A DNA stretch of 64,000 bases, taken from assembly GCF_028368995.1 (NCBI RefSeq), contig NZ_JAQNDL010000003.1:434001-498000 (forward strand), written 5' to 3'. Source of the DNA: Nannocystis bainbridge (GTDB lineage: Bacteria > Myxococcota_A > Polyangia > Nannocystales > Nannocystaceae). Positions 11,787 through 20,600 of this stretch are shown piece by piece (position 1 is the stretch's first letter; each line of letters opens with the position of its first letter). The notes beneath the pieces were generated by a model. It made no database searches and had not been told where the DNA came from. It saw nothing but the letters and a program-made list of their open reading frames with translations. Position numbers and translations under genes: made by a program.

Positions 11787-14336
11787 TCAGCGGAGTTTGA
11801 GCCGCAGCCGCACGCGCGAGGTCTCGTCGCTCACCGGATAGCGCACCGACTCCAGCTCGTCGCGCACGCATCCCTGCCACGACGAGGCCGACGCGTCGAT
11901 CGGCACGGGCTCGAGGTTCAGGCTGCCGACGACGCCGCGACCCCGCGTGATCGACACATCCGCGGCGATCACCGGCGGAGCACCGACACACGCGCGAAGC
12001 GCCGCGAGGGCCCCGAGCGTCGCGGTCGTCGCCTCCGCGGTCGTCACGGTCGCTGCCGTCGCCATTCCGGCTTTCACCGCACGCGTCACCGGCTCCGAAC
12101 CGGGCTTCACCGCGCGCCGCGACGGACGAACCGGGACGGGGTCGACGCCGACCTGCGGCGGCTCGCTCGGCGGTCCCTGCGACGGCTCGACCCGCGTCGT
12201 CTCGCTCGTCGTCGCCTCCAGCGAGATCGGCTCGTTCTTCGCCTCGATCTGCGTCGGCTCGGCTCGTGCCGGCTCGCTCCGCTGCGATGATTCGGGCGGT
12301 GCTTCCGGGCCCGTGAGCGCGGACAACAACGACGCGAGCACAGCTCCGATCACGCCCCCACCCGCGAGCCTCCACCACACCGCAGGACCGAAGGCGGGCG
12401 CCGGGCTCGGCGACGCCGGCAGCGAAGCCGCTTGCATCGCGGCTGCCTGGGATGGGGCCGCCGGTGATGCCGGAGCCGCCGCGCGCGAGGCGACCGAGCT
12501 GGGAGCGCGGAGCTCCTGGATCGACGCCGCGGTGCTGCGAAGCATCTGCCCGAAGTGCGCCATCGTCACCGTGCGCCGCTCGGGCTCGGGCGCCAGGACC
12601 TCCGCGAGCTGCTCCAGGAGCTCGCTCTCGGCCAGCTCCGGCGCCGCTTCGAGCAACACTTCGCGAAGTCGATCGTCGAGCGCTTCGCGGGGGCCGGCGT
12701 CGATGATCTTGTGGACCCGCGCGCCGCCGTTGCGCTCGCCGGTCACGAGCGAGTACAGGATGAGGCCCAGGGAGTACACGTCGCTCAGGCGCGTGTGTTT
12801 GATGCCGCGCAAGATCTCGGGCGCGACCCAATCGGGTTGCCCGAAGTTGGGGCCCGTGTCGCCGCGGTGCGGCGGCGCCTCGGCGTAGCGCTGATCGGAG
12901 GCGGCGAAGAAGTGATCGAGGAGGCGACAGTCGCTCAGATCGATCACGCGGACCCGCGGCGTGGTCCCTTGCTCGAGGATGAAGTTGCCCGGGTGGACGT
13001 CGCCGTGGATGATGCCCCGGCTGTGGGCCTCGCTCAGCGCCTCGGCGATCTCAGCGACGGTCTCGACCGCCGCGAGCGCATCGAGCCGGCCCCGCGCGAG
13101 CCGCTCCGCCAGGGTTGCGCCCGGGATGTACTCCTCGACGAGGTACCACGCACCATCTTCGCAGTGATCGCAGTCGTGAATGCGGACGAACGCCGGGTGC
13201 GACAGCTTCTGCAGCGCCGTCGCCTCGCGGCAGATCTTCGAGGCGCGCGGCTTGGCCTCCGTCCGCGGGCCGATCTTGACGATGACCTCGCAGTCGAGCA
13301 CGTGGTGGTACGCGCGCCAGGTCTGACCGTTGCGCGTCTCGGCGAGGCGGAGCCGGAGCTCGAGGCGACGCTCGAACAGCTGCGGCGTGACGGTCGCGCT
13401 GCACGGATCGCCGCTCGTCGCCTCGGAGCACATCGGCTCGGGTGTCGGCGCCGGGCCCTTGTCCGCGGGCACCGGCCACACATGCAGCGCCGGCCGCAGC
13501 GTCGGGTCCGCCGCGCGCTGCGGCCACACGTGGGCGCCCGCGACCACCAGCCGCTCACGCAGCTCGGCCATCGTCGCCGGCCGCCGCTCCACCTCGGGAT
13601 CGCCGGCCGCGAGCACGACGCGCTGCAAGGGCACGGGCGTGTCCTCCAGCCCCTGCGGCCAATCGGTCGCCGGGCGCCGCGCCAACAATCGATAGAGCGT
13701 GCGACCCAGGCCGAACACGTCGGTCCGCGCGTCGATCGTGTCCCCGGCCTCCGGCGGCCTGTAGCCCTCCGTCCCGAGCGGGATCCCGACGGCGGTCGGA
13801 TGCCGGGGCGGCTTCAGCTCGAGCGTCGCCTCCGGCGTGACCTTGGCGAGCCCGAAGTCGACGAGCTTCGCGTCCTGTCCCGACCACATGATGTTCGACG
13901 CCTTGACGTCGCGGTGGATCACGCCGGCCGCGTGCGCTTGCATGAGCGCCTCCGCGATCTGGACCCCGATCCGCCACACCTCCACCGGCATGAGCCGCTT
14001 CGCCGCGCCGCACCACTGGTCGAGCGGCGCGCCGTCGATGAAGGCCGTGGCGATGTAATAACCGTGCGGGGTCTTGTCGCAGTCGATGAACTCGGCGATG
14101 TGCGGGTGCCTCAGCCTGGCGAGGATCCTGCCCTCACGATAGAACCTCTCCTCGCTGGCCGCGTCGAGCTCGGGGTGGAGCACCTTCACCGCGATCGTCC
14201 CGCCGCCTCGCAGGTCGTGCGCGCGATACATGCTCGCCGTCTCGTTGTCGTAGATGCGAGCTTCGAGCCGGAAGCGATCGCCCAACACGCAGCCGGCGAG
14301 ATCGACGCGAGCAGGCGAGCGAGGTGAGGGCGGCAT
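11787..14336 (-). CDS. Protein with two tandem kinase domains, TM and AgmX/PglI-like tail
   Basis: An 849-residue protein with two kinase folds in one chain. Domain 1 (about 16-270) lacks a normal glycine loop (ARIYDNETAS) but keeps IAVKVL, HRDVKASN, DFGLA and a PPE in place of APE. Domain 2 (about 320-610) keeps the lysine (VIVKIG) and APE but has HGDVHPGN for HRD and DLSD for DFG, so it looks like a pseudokinase or atypical kinase. A membrane span (WWRLAGGGVIGAVLASLL) and a Thr/Pro/Glu-rich linker precede a tail with WQGCVRDELESVRYP, like the C-terminal domain of AgmX/PglI envelope proteins. One domain may regulate the other. The start MPPSPRSPARV at 14336 leaves 91 nt to the divergent gene. 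Confidence 0.85.
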   Translation of the reverse strand: MPPSPRSPARVDLAGCVLGDRFRLEARIYDNETASMYRAHDLRGGGTIAVKVLHPELDAASEERFYREGRILARLRHPHIAEFIDCDKTPHGYYIATAFIDGAPLDQWCGAAKRLMPVEVWRIGVQIAEALMQAHAAGVIHRDVKASNIMWSGQDAKLVDFGLAKVTPEATLELKPPRHPTAVGIPLGTEGYRPPEAGDTIDARTDVFGLGRTLYRLLARRPATDWPQGLEDTPVPLQRVVLAAGDPEVERRPATMAELRERLVVAGAHVWPQRAADPTLRPALHVWPVPADKGPAPTPEPMCSEATSGDPCSATVTPQLFERRLELRLRLAETRNGQTWRAYHHVLDCEVIVKIGPRTEAKPRASKICREATALQKLSHPAFVRIHDCDHCEDGAWYLVEEYIPGATLAERLARGRLDALAAVETVAEIAEALSEAHSRGIIHGDVHPGNFILEQGTTPRVRVIDLSDCRLLDHFFAASDQRYAEAPPHRGDTGPNFGQPDWVAPEILRGIKHTRLSDVYSLGLILYSLVTGERNGGARVHKIIDAGPREALDDRLREVLLEAAPELAESELLEQLAEVLAPEPERRTVTMAHFGQMLRSTAASIQELRAPSSVASRAAAPASPAAPSQAAAMQAASLPASPSPAPAFGPAVWWRLAGGGVIGAVLASLLSALTGPEAPPESSQRSEPARAEPTQIEAKNEPISLEATTSETTRVEPSQGPPSEPPQVGVDPVPVRPSRRAVKPGSEPVTRAVKAGMATAATVTTAEATTATLGALAALRACVGAPPVIAADVSITRGRGVVGSLNLEPVPIDASASSWQGCVRDELESVRYPVSDETSRVRLRLKLR

Positions 14337-14427
14337 CCCCGTGAGCGTGGCGTGACGCGGTCGAACAGGTCAACCGCACCGCGAGGCCAGCATGGACACG
14401 CGCGCCGAGGTCGGCGACAACGAGGCC

Positions 14428-15294
14428 ATGTCGCTCCGCGCCGCGCTGTCCCTCGTGCTCGCCGGCCCCGCTCTCGCGGCTCCTCCCGGCGCGCCGCTCA
14501 TCCCGCCGGACGCCGACAACGTCGCCCTGTGGGACCACCTGAACGCCGCCGATCCGTCGCTCACGACGGCGCCGGCGCCGGTCGAGCGCGCCGTCGCGGT
14601 GGCCGAGCTCGCCGAGGCCAGGCTCGCCGGGGCGGACGCCGTCGACGTGATCGAGCTGCTCATGCTCGCGAGCGGAGCCCGCCGCGTCGCCTACCAGCGC
14701 ACCGATGGAACGCAGCGCGGTCTACATCTTTGCGCCCTGCTGCACGACGCGGAGGTGGTGCTCGGCCGCCCGGAGCTGGCCTCCGCGGTCGTCGAGTCGG
14801 CCACCAAGTTCCGCGACGAGGCGCGAGCTGGTCTCACGAGTCACCCGACCGCGCCCTGCGTGGCACCTGCGAGTGTGAGCAACGAAATAAAAGCAGTACC
14901 CGAAGGCCCTGCGCCGCTCACCGAGACGGCTGACGCTCCGCCGCCCCGCCGACCCATCGCGAAGCTCGCCGCCGGCTCCGCCCTCGCGGTCGTCGGCGTG
15001 GCACTGGCGTGCGGCGCCTTCGCCAGCCTGGCCGGTCGACGCCGCGCCGACGTTTCCATCGCCGAGCTCAACGCCGCCTGGGTCGCCGAAGATCGCAGCC
15101 CGACCCTGCAAGAGCTCGAGCTCGGCGCCGCGGCGAACCGTCGCTACGAACGGCTCGGGACGGCGGCGTTGGTGCTTGGCATCGCCGGAGGTGTAAGCCT
15201 GCTTACAGGCCTTGCAGTGGCCCTCGCTCCGCAGCGCGCCGCCTCACGCGCGCGAGTTCGCGCCAGCGGCGCTGGGCTCGTATATACCTTCTGA
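14428..15294 (+). CDS. Exported membrane protein of unknown function
   Basis: A 288-residue protein that I do not recognise. A signal peptide is visible (SLRAALSLVLAGPALA), then an Ala-rich helical region, a Pro-rich linker and two hydrophobic segments near the C-terminus (LAAGSALAVVGVALACGAF and AALVLGIAGGVSLLTGLAV). This two-TM layout recurs in myxobacterial envelope proteins encoded beside kinases. The ATG at 14428 is chosen because it puts the signal peptide at the N-terminus; an in-frame ATG at 14392 would add 12 polar residues. It diverges from the two-kinase gene. Confidence 0.65.
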   Translation: MSLRAALSLVLAGPALAAPPGAPLIPPDADNVALWDHLNAADPSLTTAPAPVERAVAVAELAEARLAGADAVDVIELLMLASGARRVAYQRTDGTQRGLHLCALLHDAEVVLGRPELASAVVESATKFRDEARAGLTSHPTAPCVAPASVSNEIKAVPEGPAPLTETADAPPPRRPIAKLAAGSALAVVGVALACGAFASLAGRRRADVSIAELNAAWVAEDRSPTLQELELGAAANRRYERLGTAALVLGIAGGVSLLTGLAVALAPQRAASRARVRASGAGLVYTF

Positions 15295-15315
15295 AGCGCC
15301 CGCCGGGAGCTCTCG

Positions 15316-16989
15316 ATGGTCCTCCGCCTCTGCCTCTCCCTTGTCCTCGCCCTCGTCACGCTCGCCGGCTGCACCGCGGACGCTCCGTCGTACGCCGCGC
15401 TGACGGCCGCCGCGAATCTGTCCGAAGGGACAGGCAGCACCACCACCGAATCGACGACGCACCTCCCCGCGGACACGACCGCGCCGTCGACGACGACGGG
15501 CGCGACCATGGGCGCGGCGGACAGCGGCACGAGCGACGCGAGCGCGAGCGAGGCCGGCCCGACCACCGCCGACGACGCCGAACTGCTGCCGCCGCAGATC
15601 CTCGCGGTCGACATGCCCGACGCGGTCCACATGGCCGGGCCGGTCGCGGTGCAGGTGACCGCCGAGCGCGCGACTGCGGTCCGGGCCACGCTCGACGGGC
15701 TCGAGCTGGCGCCGTTCGTGGATCAGGGCGGCGGCGTGTGGCTCGGCGCGGTGCCGATCTTCGGCTCGGTCGACGAAGGTGATCACGTGGTCGAGGTGAC
15801 GGCGACCCACGGGCCGCTGCTCGCCACCTGGCCGCCGCTGTCGCTCTCGGTCTCGACGCCGGAGCCGGGCACGCAGGCGTGGGCGGTGCTCGCCCCGCCG
15901 GCCTCGACGACGCGGCGGGCGGCGGTCACCCCCGAGGGCGATCTGCTCGAGGTCGGCGCCTCGGAGGTCGAAGGCGTGATGAAGCCGGCGATCCGCAAGC
16001 GCTCCGCCAAGAACGGCGGCGAGCCGTGGCCCGAGGGCACGATCGTGCTCGACGCCCGCGAAGGCTCGGCGGACGCGATCGCGGTGCGGGCCGACGGGTG
16101 GATGTGGGTGGCGATGAACGTCGCCGACCCCAACAATAAAAAGTGGCAGCCGCGGATCGTCCTGCTCGACGCCGAAGGCCACGCGACGGGCGTCGAAGCA
16201 CCGACCGAACCCGGACCCTCGGTGCGTGGCATCGCGGCGACCGAGGACGGCGGGTTCTTCGCGGTAGGCTTCGGCGCATCGGGTTTCGGAGACATCGACG
16301 TCGCGCACTGGCGGATGACCGGCGAGGACGTGGCGACCGCGACGGCGAAGCGGTGGGACTACTGGCCCATGGGCAACAAGGCCTTCCAGCACACGTTCGA
16401 CGACATGGCCTTCGACGTCGTCGTTACAGATGGTGTCGCCTGGGTGGTCGGCGCGAGCACTGGTGACCACGATGAGCTCAAAATAAAACTGACCCGTGGC
16501 TTCGTCGTGCGCCTGGACGTGGAAACCGGCGCGCAGCTCGGACCCGGGTTTGTCGCCGCGCCCGTGACGTTGTGGCGTCACAGCATGTTCCTCGCCGCAA
16601 GTCACCATCCCGACGGTGTCATCGTCACTGGCAACGAGAGCACCATCGATGGCATCGACCAGCGAATCACGGTCCAGGCGTTCGACGCCAGCGGCGCGCG
16701 CATTTACCACAAGAGTGAATGGATCGCGACCGTCGCGTATGGGACCGGCGTCGCGTGGAGCGTCCACGGAGCCGTCCTTGCCACCGGCGCCGTGCACGAC
16801 GGCGACGGACTCCGCGGCATCCTCTACGGTCGCGGGGCACCCGGCCTCAACTTCGATCACTGGTTCCCCGGAACTGAGCCCTCCGCGGCGAATGGGCTCG
16901 CCCTGGACGCCTACGAACAGGTGTACCTGGTCGGCGAACGAACCATCGGCGGCGTGCGGCAGGCACGAGCCGCACGGATCCACCGATAA
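15316..16989 (+). CDS. Secreted lipoprotein, likely beta-propeller
   Basis: A 557-residue lipoprotein. The signal peptide ends in LVTLAGC, so Cys19 should be lipidated. A Thr/Ser-rich linker (about 40-90) of the sort common in myxobacterial surface proteins follows. An Ig-like segment (about 95-180) leads to repeated beta-strand blocks such as GIAATEDGGFFAVGFG and GVAWVVGASTGD, which suggest a propeller. No catalytic motif is seen. The gene ends 7 nt before the convergent lipoprotein gene. A 44-nt piece of it recurs at 18325, evidence that it was once part of a larger duplication. A 14-nt unit pair (15416-15443) encodes LSEGTGS in the linker. Confidence 0.7.
   Translation: MVLRLCLSLVLALVTLAGCTADAPSYAALTAAANLSEGTGSTTTESTTHLPADTTAPSTTTGATMGAADSGTSDASASEAGPTTADDAELLPPQILAVDMPDAVHMAGPVAVQVTAERATAVRATLDGLELAPFVDQGGGVWLGAVPIFGSVDEGDHVVEVTATHGPLLATWPPLSLSVSTPEPGTQAWAVLAPPASTTRRAAVTPEGDLLEVGASEVEGVMKPAIRKRSAKNGGEPWPEGTIVLDAREGSADAIAVRADGWMWVAMNVADPNNKKWQPRIVLLDAEGHATGVEAPTEPGPSVRGIAATEDGGFFAVGFGASGFGDIDVAHWRMTGEDVATATAKRWDYWPMGNKAFQHTFDDMAFDVVVTDGVAWVVGASTGDHDELKIKLTRGFVVRLDVETGAQLGPGFVAAPVTLWRHSMFLAASHHPDGVIVTGNESTIDGIDQRITVQAFDASGARIYHKSEWIATVAYGTGVAWSVHGAVLATGAVHDGDGLRGILYGRGAPGLNFDHWFPGTEPSAANGLALDAYEQVYLVGERTIGGVRQARAARIHR
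15416..15443. repeat. 14-nt unit pair in a lipoprotein linker
   Basis: Units start at 15416 (ATCTGTCC) and 15430 (ACAGGC); they encode LSEGTGS. Confidence 0.5.
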
Positions 16990-16996
16990 GCGCCGC

Positions 16997-18094
16997 TCAC
17001 TGCGGTATGAAACTGTTGCACGCCTCTTGGACGAGGCTCGCGGCGGCGCCGTTGAAAAACGTCGCGTACTGCTCTGCGCAGCAGTCGCCGTCATCGTGAT
17101 AGGGGAACTGTTCGATCACGTCCGTCAGGTGCATCGGGCCGGGGGGGTCGTTGTAGGTGCAGCCCGGAACCGGCTCACCCACAAGCAACTGCGGCACGAT
17201 GGCGAGGGCGACGATCGCATCCTCGTCGCCGCCCTTTGCTGCCACCACGGCATCGCGGACTTTCTTCGCGCTCAGGATCGATTGGTCGTCCTCGCGATCC
17301 ATGATGAACACGAACACCAGGAGCGCGTCGGGCCGCAGAAAGCCGGCGTTACAGCCGTCGGGCCCGTTGAGCTCGGGCGAGAGCGCCGCGACCAGCGAGT
17401 CGGCCAGCGGCGGATCGGCCCCCCATGTACCCACCTGCGCGATGCACTTGAACGCCTCGATCGGGTCCGGCTCCCCCGCGATGATGTAGCGGTTGCCACC
17501 GTACAGGTCACAAGGCTTGTTGTACGCGTAGGCGCCTGCGTTGAACACGAGCCCTGCGCCCCGGGTCTTGTCGCACGTCCAAACTTGATCGACGTACTTC
17601 CCGCACTCGTAGTCGGGGGCGTACTCACCGCAGTTGCCCATGTTCAAACAGAAATCCGGCGATTCGCATTGCTGGCCGCGCCACATCTTGTCGGCGTTGA
17701 TCGAGATGACGTGCGGATCGAAGTCGGCGAAGTCGTTCGCTATGGTCTCCATGAAACCGGGCAGGCTGGCGATGAGCTGTTCCTGCTCGGTCACCATCGT
17801 GTGCAGCGCCGAGATCGCGAACACGAAGTCGATCTTGCCCTTGCAGCCCGCGGGTGTCGGATCGCCGAGGTCCGGCGGCAGTTGCATGTCGAACGTCGAC
17901 GCTGCGCCCGAGTCGCTCGCCGCGCTGCTGTCCTCCGAGCTGCCGCTGGTGGACGTCGAGGTCGAACTCATCGTCGTGTCCGAGCTGCTCGAGGTATGCG
18001 CCACCGAAGTGACGCCCGGGCCCGTCGAGAACCCCGGCGAGTTGTCGGCGCCGCAGCCGAGCGCGAGGACAGCGGCGAGGACGAGGGGACGCAT
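16997..18094 (-). CDS. vWA-like lipoprotein with degenerate MIDAS, copy 1
   Basis: A 365-residue lipoprotein with signal LVLAAVLALGCG and a Ser/Thr-rich linker. The main domain begins KIDFVFAISALHTMVTEQ, which aligns with the start of von Willebrand A domains (DxVFVIDNSGSM), but the metal-binding DxSxS is replaced by SALHT, so metal-dependent adhesion is unlikely. Many cysteines (CESPDFCLNMGNC, CGKYVD, CDKT, CDLYGG) suggest disulfides outside the cell. It is about 92% identical to the neighbouring copy. The first 210 residues are nearly identical, while the differences cluster in the C-terminal 150, the pattern expected of partial gene conversion. Confidence 0.72.
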   Translation of the reverse strand: MRPLVLAAVLALGCGADNSPGFSTGPGVTSVAHTSSSSDTTMSSTSTSTSGSSEDSSAASDSGAASTFDMQLPPDLGDPTPAGCKGKIDFVFAISALHTMVTEQEQLIASLPGFMETIANDFADFDPHVISINADKMWRGQQCESPDFCLNMGNCGEYAPDYECGKYVDQVWTCDKTRGAGLVFNAGAYAYNKPCDLYGGNRYIIAGEPDPIEAFKCIAQVGTWGADPPLADSLVAALSPELNGPDGCNAGFLRPDALLVFVFIMDREDDQSILSAKKVRDAVVAAKGGDEDAIVALAIVPQLLVGEPVPGCTYNDPPGPMHLTDVIEQFPYHDDGDCCAEQYATFFNGAAASLVQEACNSFIPQ

Positions 18095-18324
18095 GCCGTT
18101 CAGAGCCTAGCTCGGCCAGGCGCGCGATGTCACGCATTTCTGCGTCCGCACCGCTCTGGTGGCCATCAGCCTCGCCTCCGGAACCGGTGCGCCTGAACAG
18201 CTTCCGCCGGTCGTCGAGGCCGCCTCGGGCAGCGACCTCTGTCTCCGGGCGCGAGCCACTGCCCCGGGCCGCGAGTGGAGGTCACCGCATCCCATCCTCT
18301 TCTTCGGCAGCAGCGGAAGCATCC

Positions 18325-18368
18325 GTGCCTCGGTGCACGGCATCGCGGCGACCGAGGACGGCGGCTTC
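18325..18368 (+). pseudogene. Fragment of the 15316-16989 lipoprotein gene
   Basis: The bases around GTGCACGGCATCGCGGCGAC match 16215-16259 in the upstream lipoprotein gene with few changes (translating to SVHGIAATEDGGF). The piece joins directly to the CACTGCGGTATGA 3' flank of copy 2, near a shared GCGGTA. This is the scar of a duplicated gene that was then deleted. Confidence 0.75.
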
Positions 18369-19464
18369 ACTGCGGTATGAAGCTGTTGCACGCCTCGTGC
18401 ACGAGGCTCGCGGCGGCGCCGTTGAAGAACGGCGCGTAGTTCTCCGCGCATACGTCGCCATCGTCGTGGTAGGGGAACTGCTCGATTACCTCGATCAAGT
18501 GCTGGGGACCCGGAGGATCATTGTAGGTGCAGCCCATGACCGGGTCGCCCACAAGCAACTGCGGGACGATCGCCAGCGCGACGACGGCGTCTTCGTCGCC
18601 CCCCTTCGCCGCCATGACGGCATCCCGGACCTTCTTCGCACTCAAGGTCGATTCGTCATCCTCGTTGTCCTTGATGAGCACGAACACCAGGAGCGCGTCG
18701 GGCCGCAGAAAGCCGGCGTTGCAGCCCTCGGGCCCGTTCATGTCGGGCGTAAGCGCCGCGACCAGCGAATCGGCGAGCGGTGAATCGTCGCCGAACGTGC
18801 CCACCTGCGCGATGCACTTGAACGCCTCGATCGGGTCCGGCTCCTCCGCGATGATATAGCGGTTCCCACCGTACAGGTCACAAGGCTTGTTGTACGCGTA
18901 GGCGCCCGCGTTGAACACGAGCCCTGCGCCCCGGGTCTTGTCGCACGTCCAAACTTGATCGACGTACTTCCCGCACTCGTAGTCGGGGGCGTACTCACCG
19001 CAGTTGCCCATGTTCAAACAGAAATCAGGCGACTCGCACTGCTGGCCGCGCCACATCTTGTCGGCGTTGATCGAGATGACGTGCGGATCGAAGTCGGCGA
19101 AGTCGTTCGCTATGGTCTCCATGAAGCCGGGCAGGCTGGCGATGAGCTGTTCCTGCTCGGTCACCATCGTGTGCAGCGCCGAGATCGCGAACACGAAGTC
19201 GATCTTGCCCTTGCAGCCCGCGGGTGTCGGATCGCCGAGGTCCGGCGGCAGTTGCATGTCGAACGTCGACGCCGCGCCCGAGCCGCTCGCCGCGCTGCTG
19301 TCCTCCGAGCTGCCGCTGGTGGACGTCGAAGTCGAAGTCATCATCATGTCCGAGCTGCTCGAGGTATGCGCCACCGAAGTGACGCCCGGGCCCGTCGAGA
19401 ACCCCGGCGAGTTGTCGGCGCCGCAGCCGAGCGCGAGGACAGCGGCGAGGACGAGGGGACGCAT
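18367..19464 (-). CDS. vWA-like lipoprotein with degenerate MIDAS, copy 2
   Basis: A 365-residue paralogue of the preceding gene in tandem, with the same signal peptide, Ser/Thr linker and SALHTM sequence in place of the MIDAS motif. It differs at about 29 positions, most in the C-terminal 150 residues (for example FGDDSPLADS against WGADPPLADS). Since both frames are intact and the changes are mostly substitutions without indels, both copies are probably still selected. Promoter regions are also shared, so the two may be co-expressed. Function unknown; a surface location is inferred from the lipobox. Confidence 0.72.
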   Translation of the reverse strand: MRPLVLAAVLALGCGADNSPGFSTGPGVTSVAHTSSSSDMMMTSTSTSTSGSSEDSSAASGSGAASTFDMQLPPDLGDPTPAGCKGKIDFVFAISALHTMVTEQEQLIASLPGFMETIANDFADFDPHVISINADKMWRGQQCESPDFCLNMGNCGEYAPDYECGKYVDQVWTCDKTRGAGLVFNAGAYAYNKPCDLYGGNRYIIAEEPDPIEAFKCIAQVGTFGDDSPLADSLVAALTPDMNGPEGCNAGFLRPDALLVFVLIKDNEDDESTLSAKKVRDAVMAAKGGDEDAVVALAIVPQLLVGDPVMGCTYNDPPGPQHLIEVIEQFPYHDDGDVCAENYAPFFNGAAASLVHEACNSFIPQ

Positions 19465-19747
19465 GCCGTTTGGAGCCTAGCCCGGCCAGGCGCGCGATGT
19501 CACGCATTTCTGCGTCGGCGTCATCCTGTCGCCCGGTCGCCTCGCCTCCTCGACCTGTGCGCCTGGGCGGCTTGCGTCGGCCTTGCCGGTCGTCGAGGCC
19601 GCCTCGGGCAGCGACCTCTGTCTCCGGGCGCGAGCCACTGCCTCGGGCCGCGAGTGGAGGTCACCGCATCCCATCCTCTTCTTCGGCAGCAGCAGAGGCA
19701 TTCATCACCGACTGCATGAGACCCGCGCCCTCACCGATGAGCGTCTC

Positions 19748-19789
19748 TCACCGGGGGACGAAGCTCCTCCACGCCCCGTGGACGAGGCT
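19748..19789 (-). pseudogene. 3' remnant of a third vWA-like lipoprotein copy
   Basis: The minus strand reads SLVHGAWRSFVPR and then a stop. The intact copies end SLVHEACNSFIPQ and then a stop, so nine of thirteen residues agree and the stop position is kept. Nothing of the rest of the gene is visible. Confidence 0.7.
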
Positions 19790-19806
19790 CGGCATTCGGA
19801 CGACGC

Positions 19807-19871
19807 GCATGCTCTTGCTTCCTCATGTTACATGTCCCTTTCGACATGTCCCTTAAAACATCCTCGACGCG
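19807..19871. repeat. Palindromic units, 4-5, partly out of phase
   Basis: Cores start at 19807, 19823, 19830, 19844 and 19858. The last three are in 14-nt phase, and the step from 19823 to 19830 is 7 nt, a half unit. Confidence 0.8.
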
Positions 19872-19889
19872 AGCTCGACGCGTCCTCGC

Positions 19890-20453
19890 TCACAGCCACG
19901 ACCCGAGCGTCAGCGACAGGGTCAGCGTCTCGGCCACGCCTCTGCCCTTGAACTGCACCATGTCGATCGCCCCCTCGGCTCCGATGAGGAACCGCTTGCC
20001 GACCCGGCCCCAGATGCCGACGCCGAGCCCGTAGTGATACGCATCGGCCGCGCCGACCTCGACGCGCGCCCGTCCGGTCGCGAACCGGTGGCTGTAGCCG
20101 CCGCGCAGCAGCATGTAGCCGAACGCCCGGCGGTTGACCGCGCCGAGCCGCAGCTCCGGCGCCAGGTGCAGCGTGCGGTCGAACCCGGTGGTCCGGCGGT
20201 CGACCATCTCGTAGCCGGCGCGGCCGCCGAACGCGACAGCGAACCCGCCGCTGGCCCGGAACACCCCGATCGACCCGCCGATCGCCGCGCCCGGGCGATA
20301 GTCCGCCAGCACGAACGCCGCCGGGTCGACGCGCAGGTAGCCGCGCAGGCAGCCCATCGCCTGTCCTTCGCGCCAGCCCGGGCACCGCGGCTCCGCGGCG
20401 GCCGCCGCCGGCACCAGCCCGATCCACAGCCCCAAAAGTGGCGCCCAGCGCAT
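19890..20453 (-). CDS. Outer-membrane-like beta-strand protein
   Basis: A 187-residue exported protein. The signal peptide LLGLWIGLVPAAAAA is followed by alternating polar and hydrophobic strands ending in LTLSLTLGSWL, which resembles a small outer-membrane beta barrel. Aromatic and glycine-rich segments (RAFGYMLLRGGYSHRF, GVGIWGRVGKRFLIG) fit that idea. It has two cysteines near the N-terminus. No specific family is recognised. It diverges from ndk, and its start is at 20453 because the signal peptide begins there. Confidence 0.62.
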   Translation of the reverse strand: MRWAPLLGLWIGLVPAAAAAEPRCPGWREGQAMGCLRGYLRVDPAAFVLADYRPGAAIGGSIGVFRASGGFAVAFGGRAGYEMVDRRTTGFDRTLHLAPELRLGAVNRRAFGYMLLRGGYSHRFATGRARVEVGAADAYHYGLGVGIWGRVGKRFLIGAEGAIDMVQFKGRGVAETLTLSLTLGSWL

Positions 20454-20600
20454 CGACCGGACACTGTGACCGCACTCTTGCGCGCAGCAATCGCCGCCCG
20501 CGAGCCCAGCGACGCGGCGCACAGGCGATAATTGCGCCCCGTCACGCGCCCGCCTCTTTACGCCCCGCGCGCCTCTGCTAGCCTGCGCGCCACGAATCGC

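Larger units (their letters stand above)
16990..19700. repeat. Tandem direct duplication, about 1.37 kb period
   Basis: Two copies of a lipoprotein gene plus about 230 bp of its upstream DNA lie head to tail; the start codons are 1370 nt apart (18094 and 19464). The region from about 17480 to 18060 is almost identical to 18850-19430. Fragments of the neighbouring gene and of a third copy lie at the edges. Confidence 0.9.
19465..19889. other. Gap with duplicated upstream DNA, gene remnant and repeats
   Basis: From 19465 to about 19700 this is the duplicated upstream region of the lipoprotein genes. A third-copy remnant follows at 19748-19789 and palindromic units at 19807-19871. No intact gene is seen. 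Confidence 0.7.
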
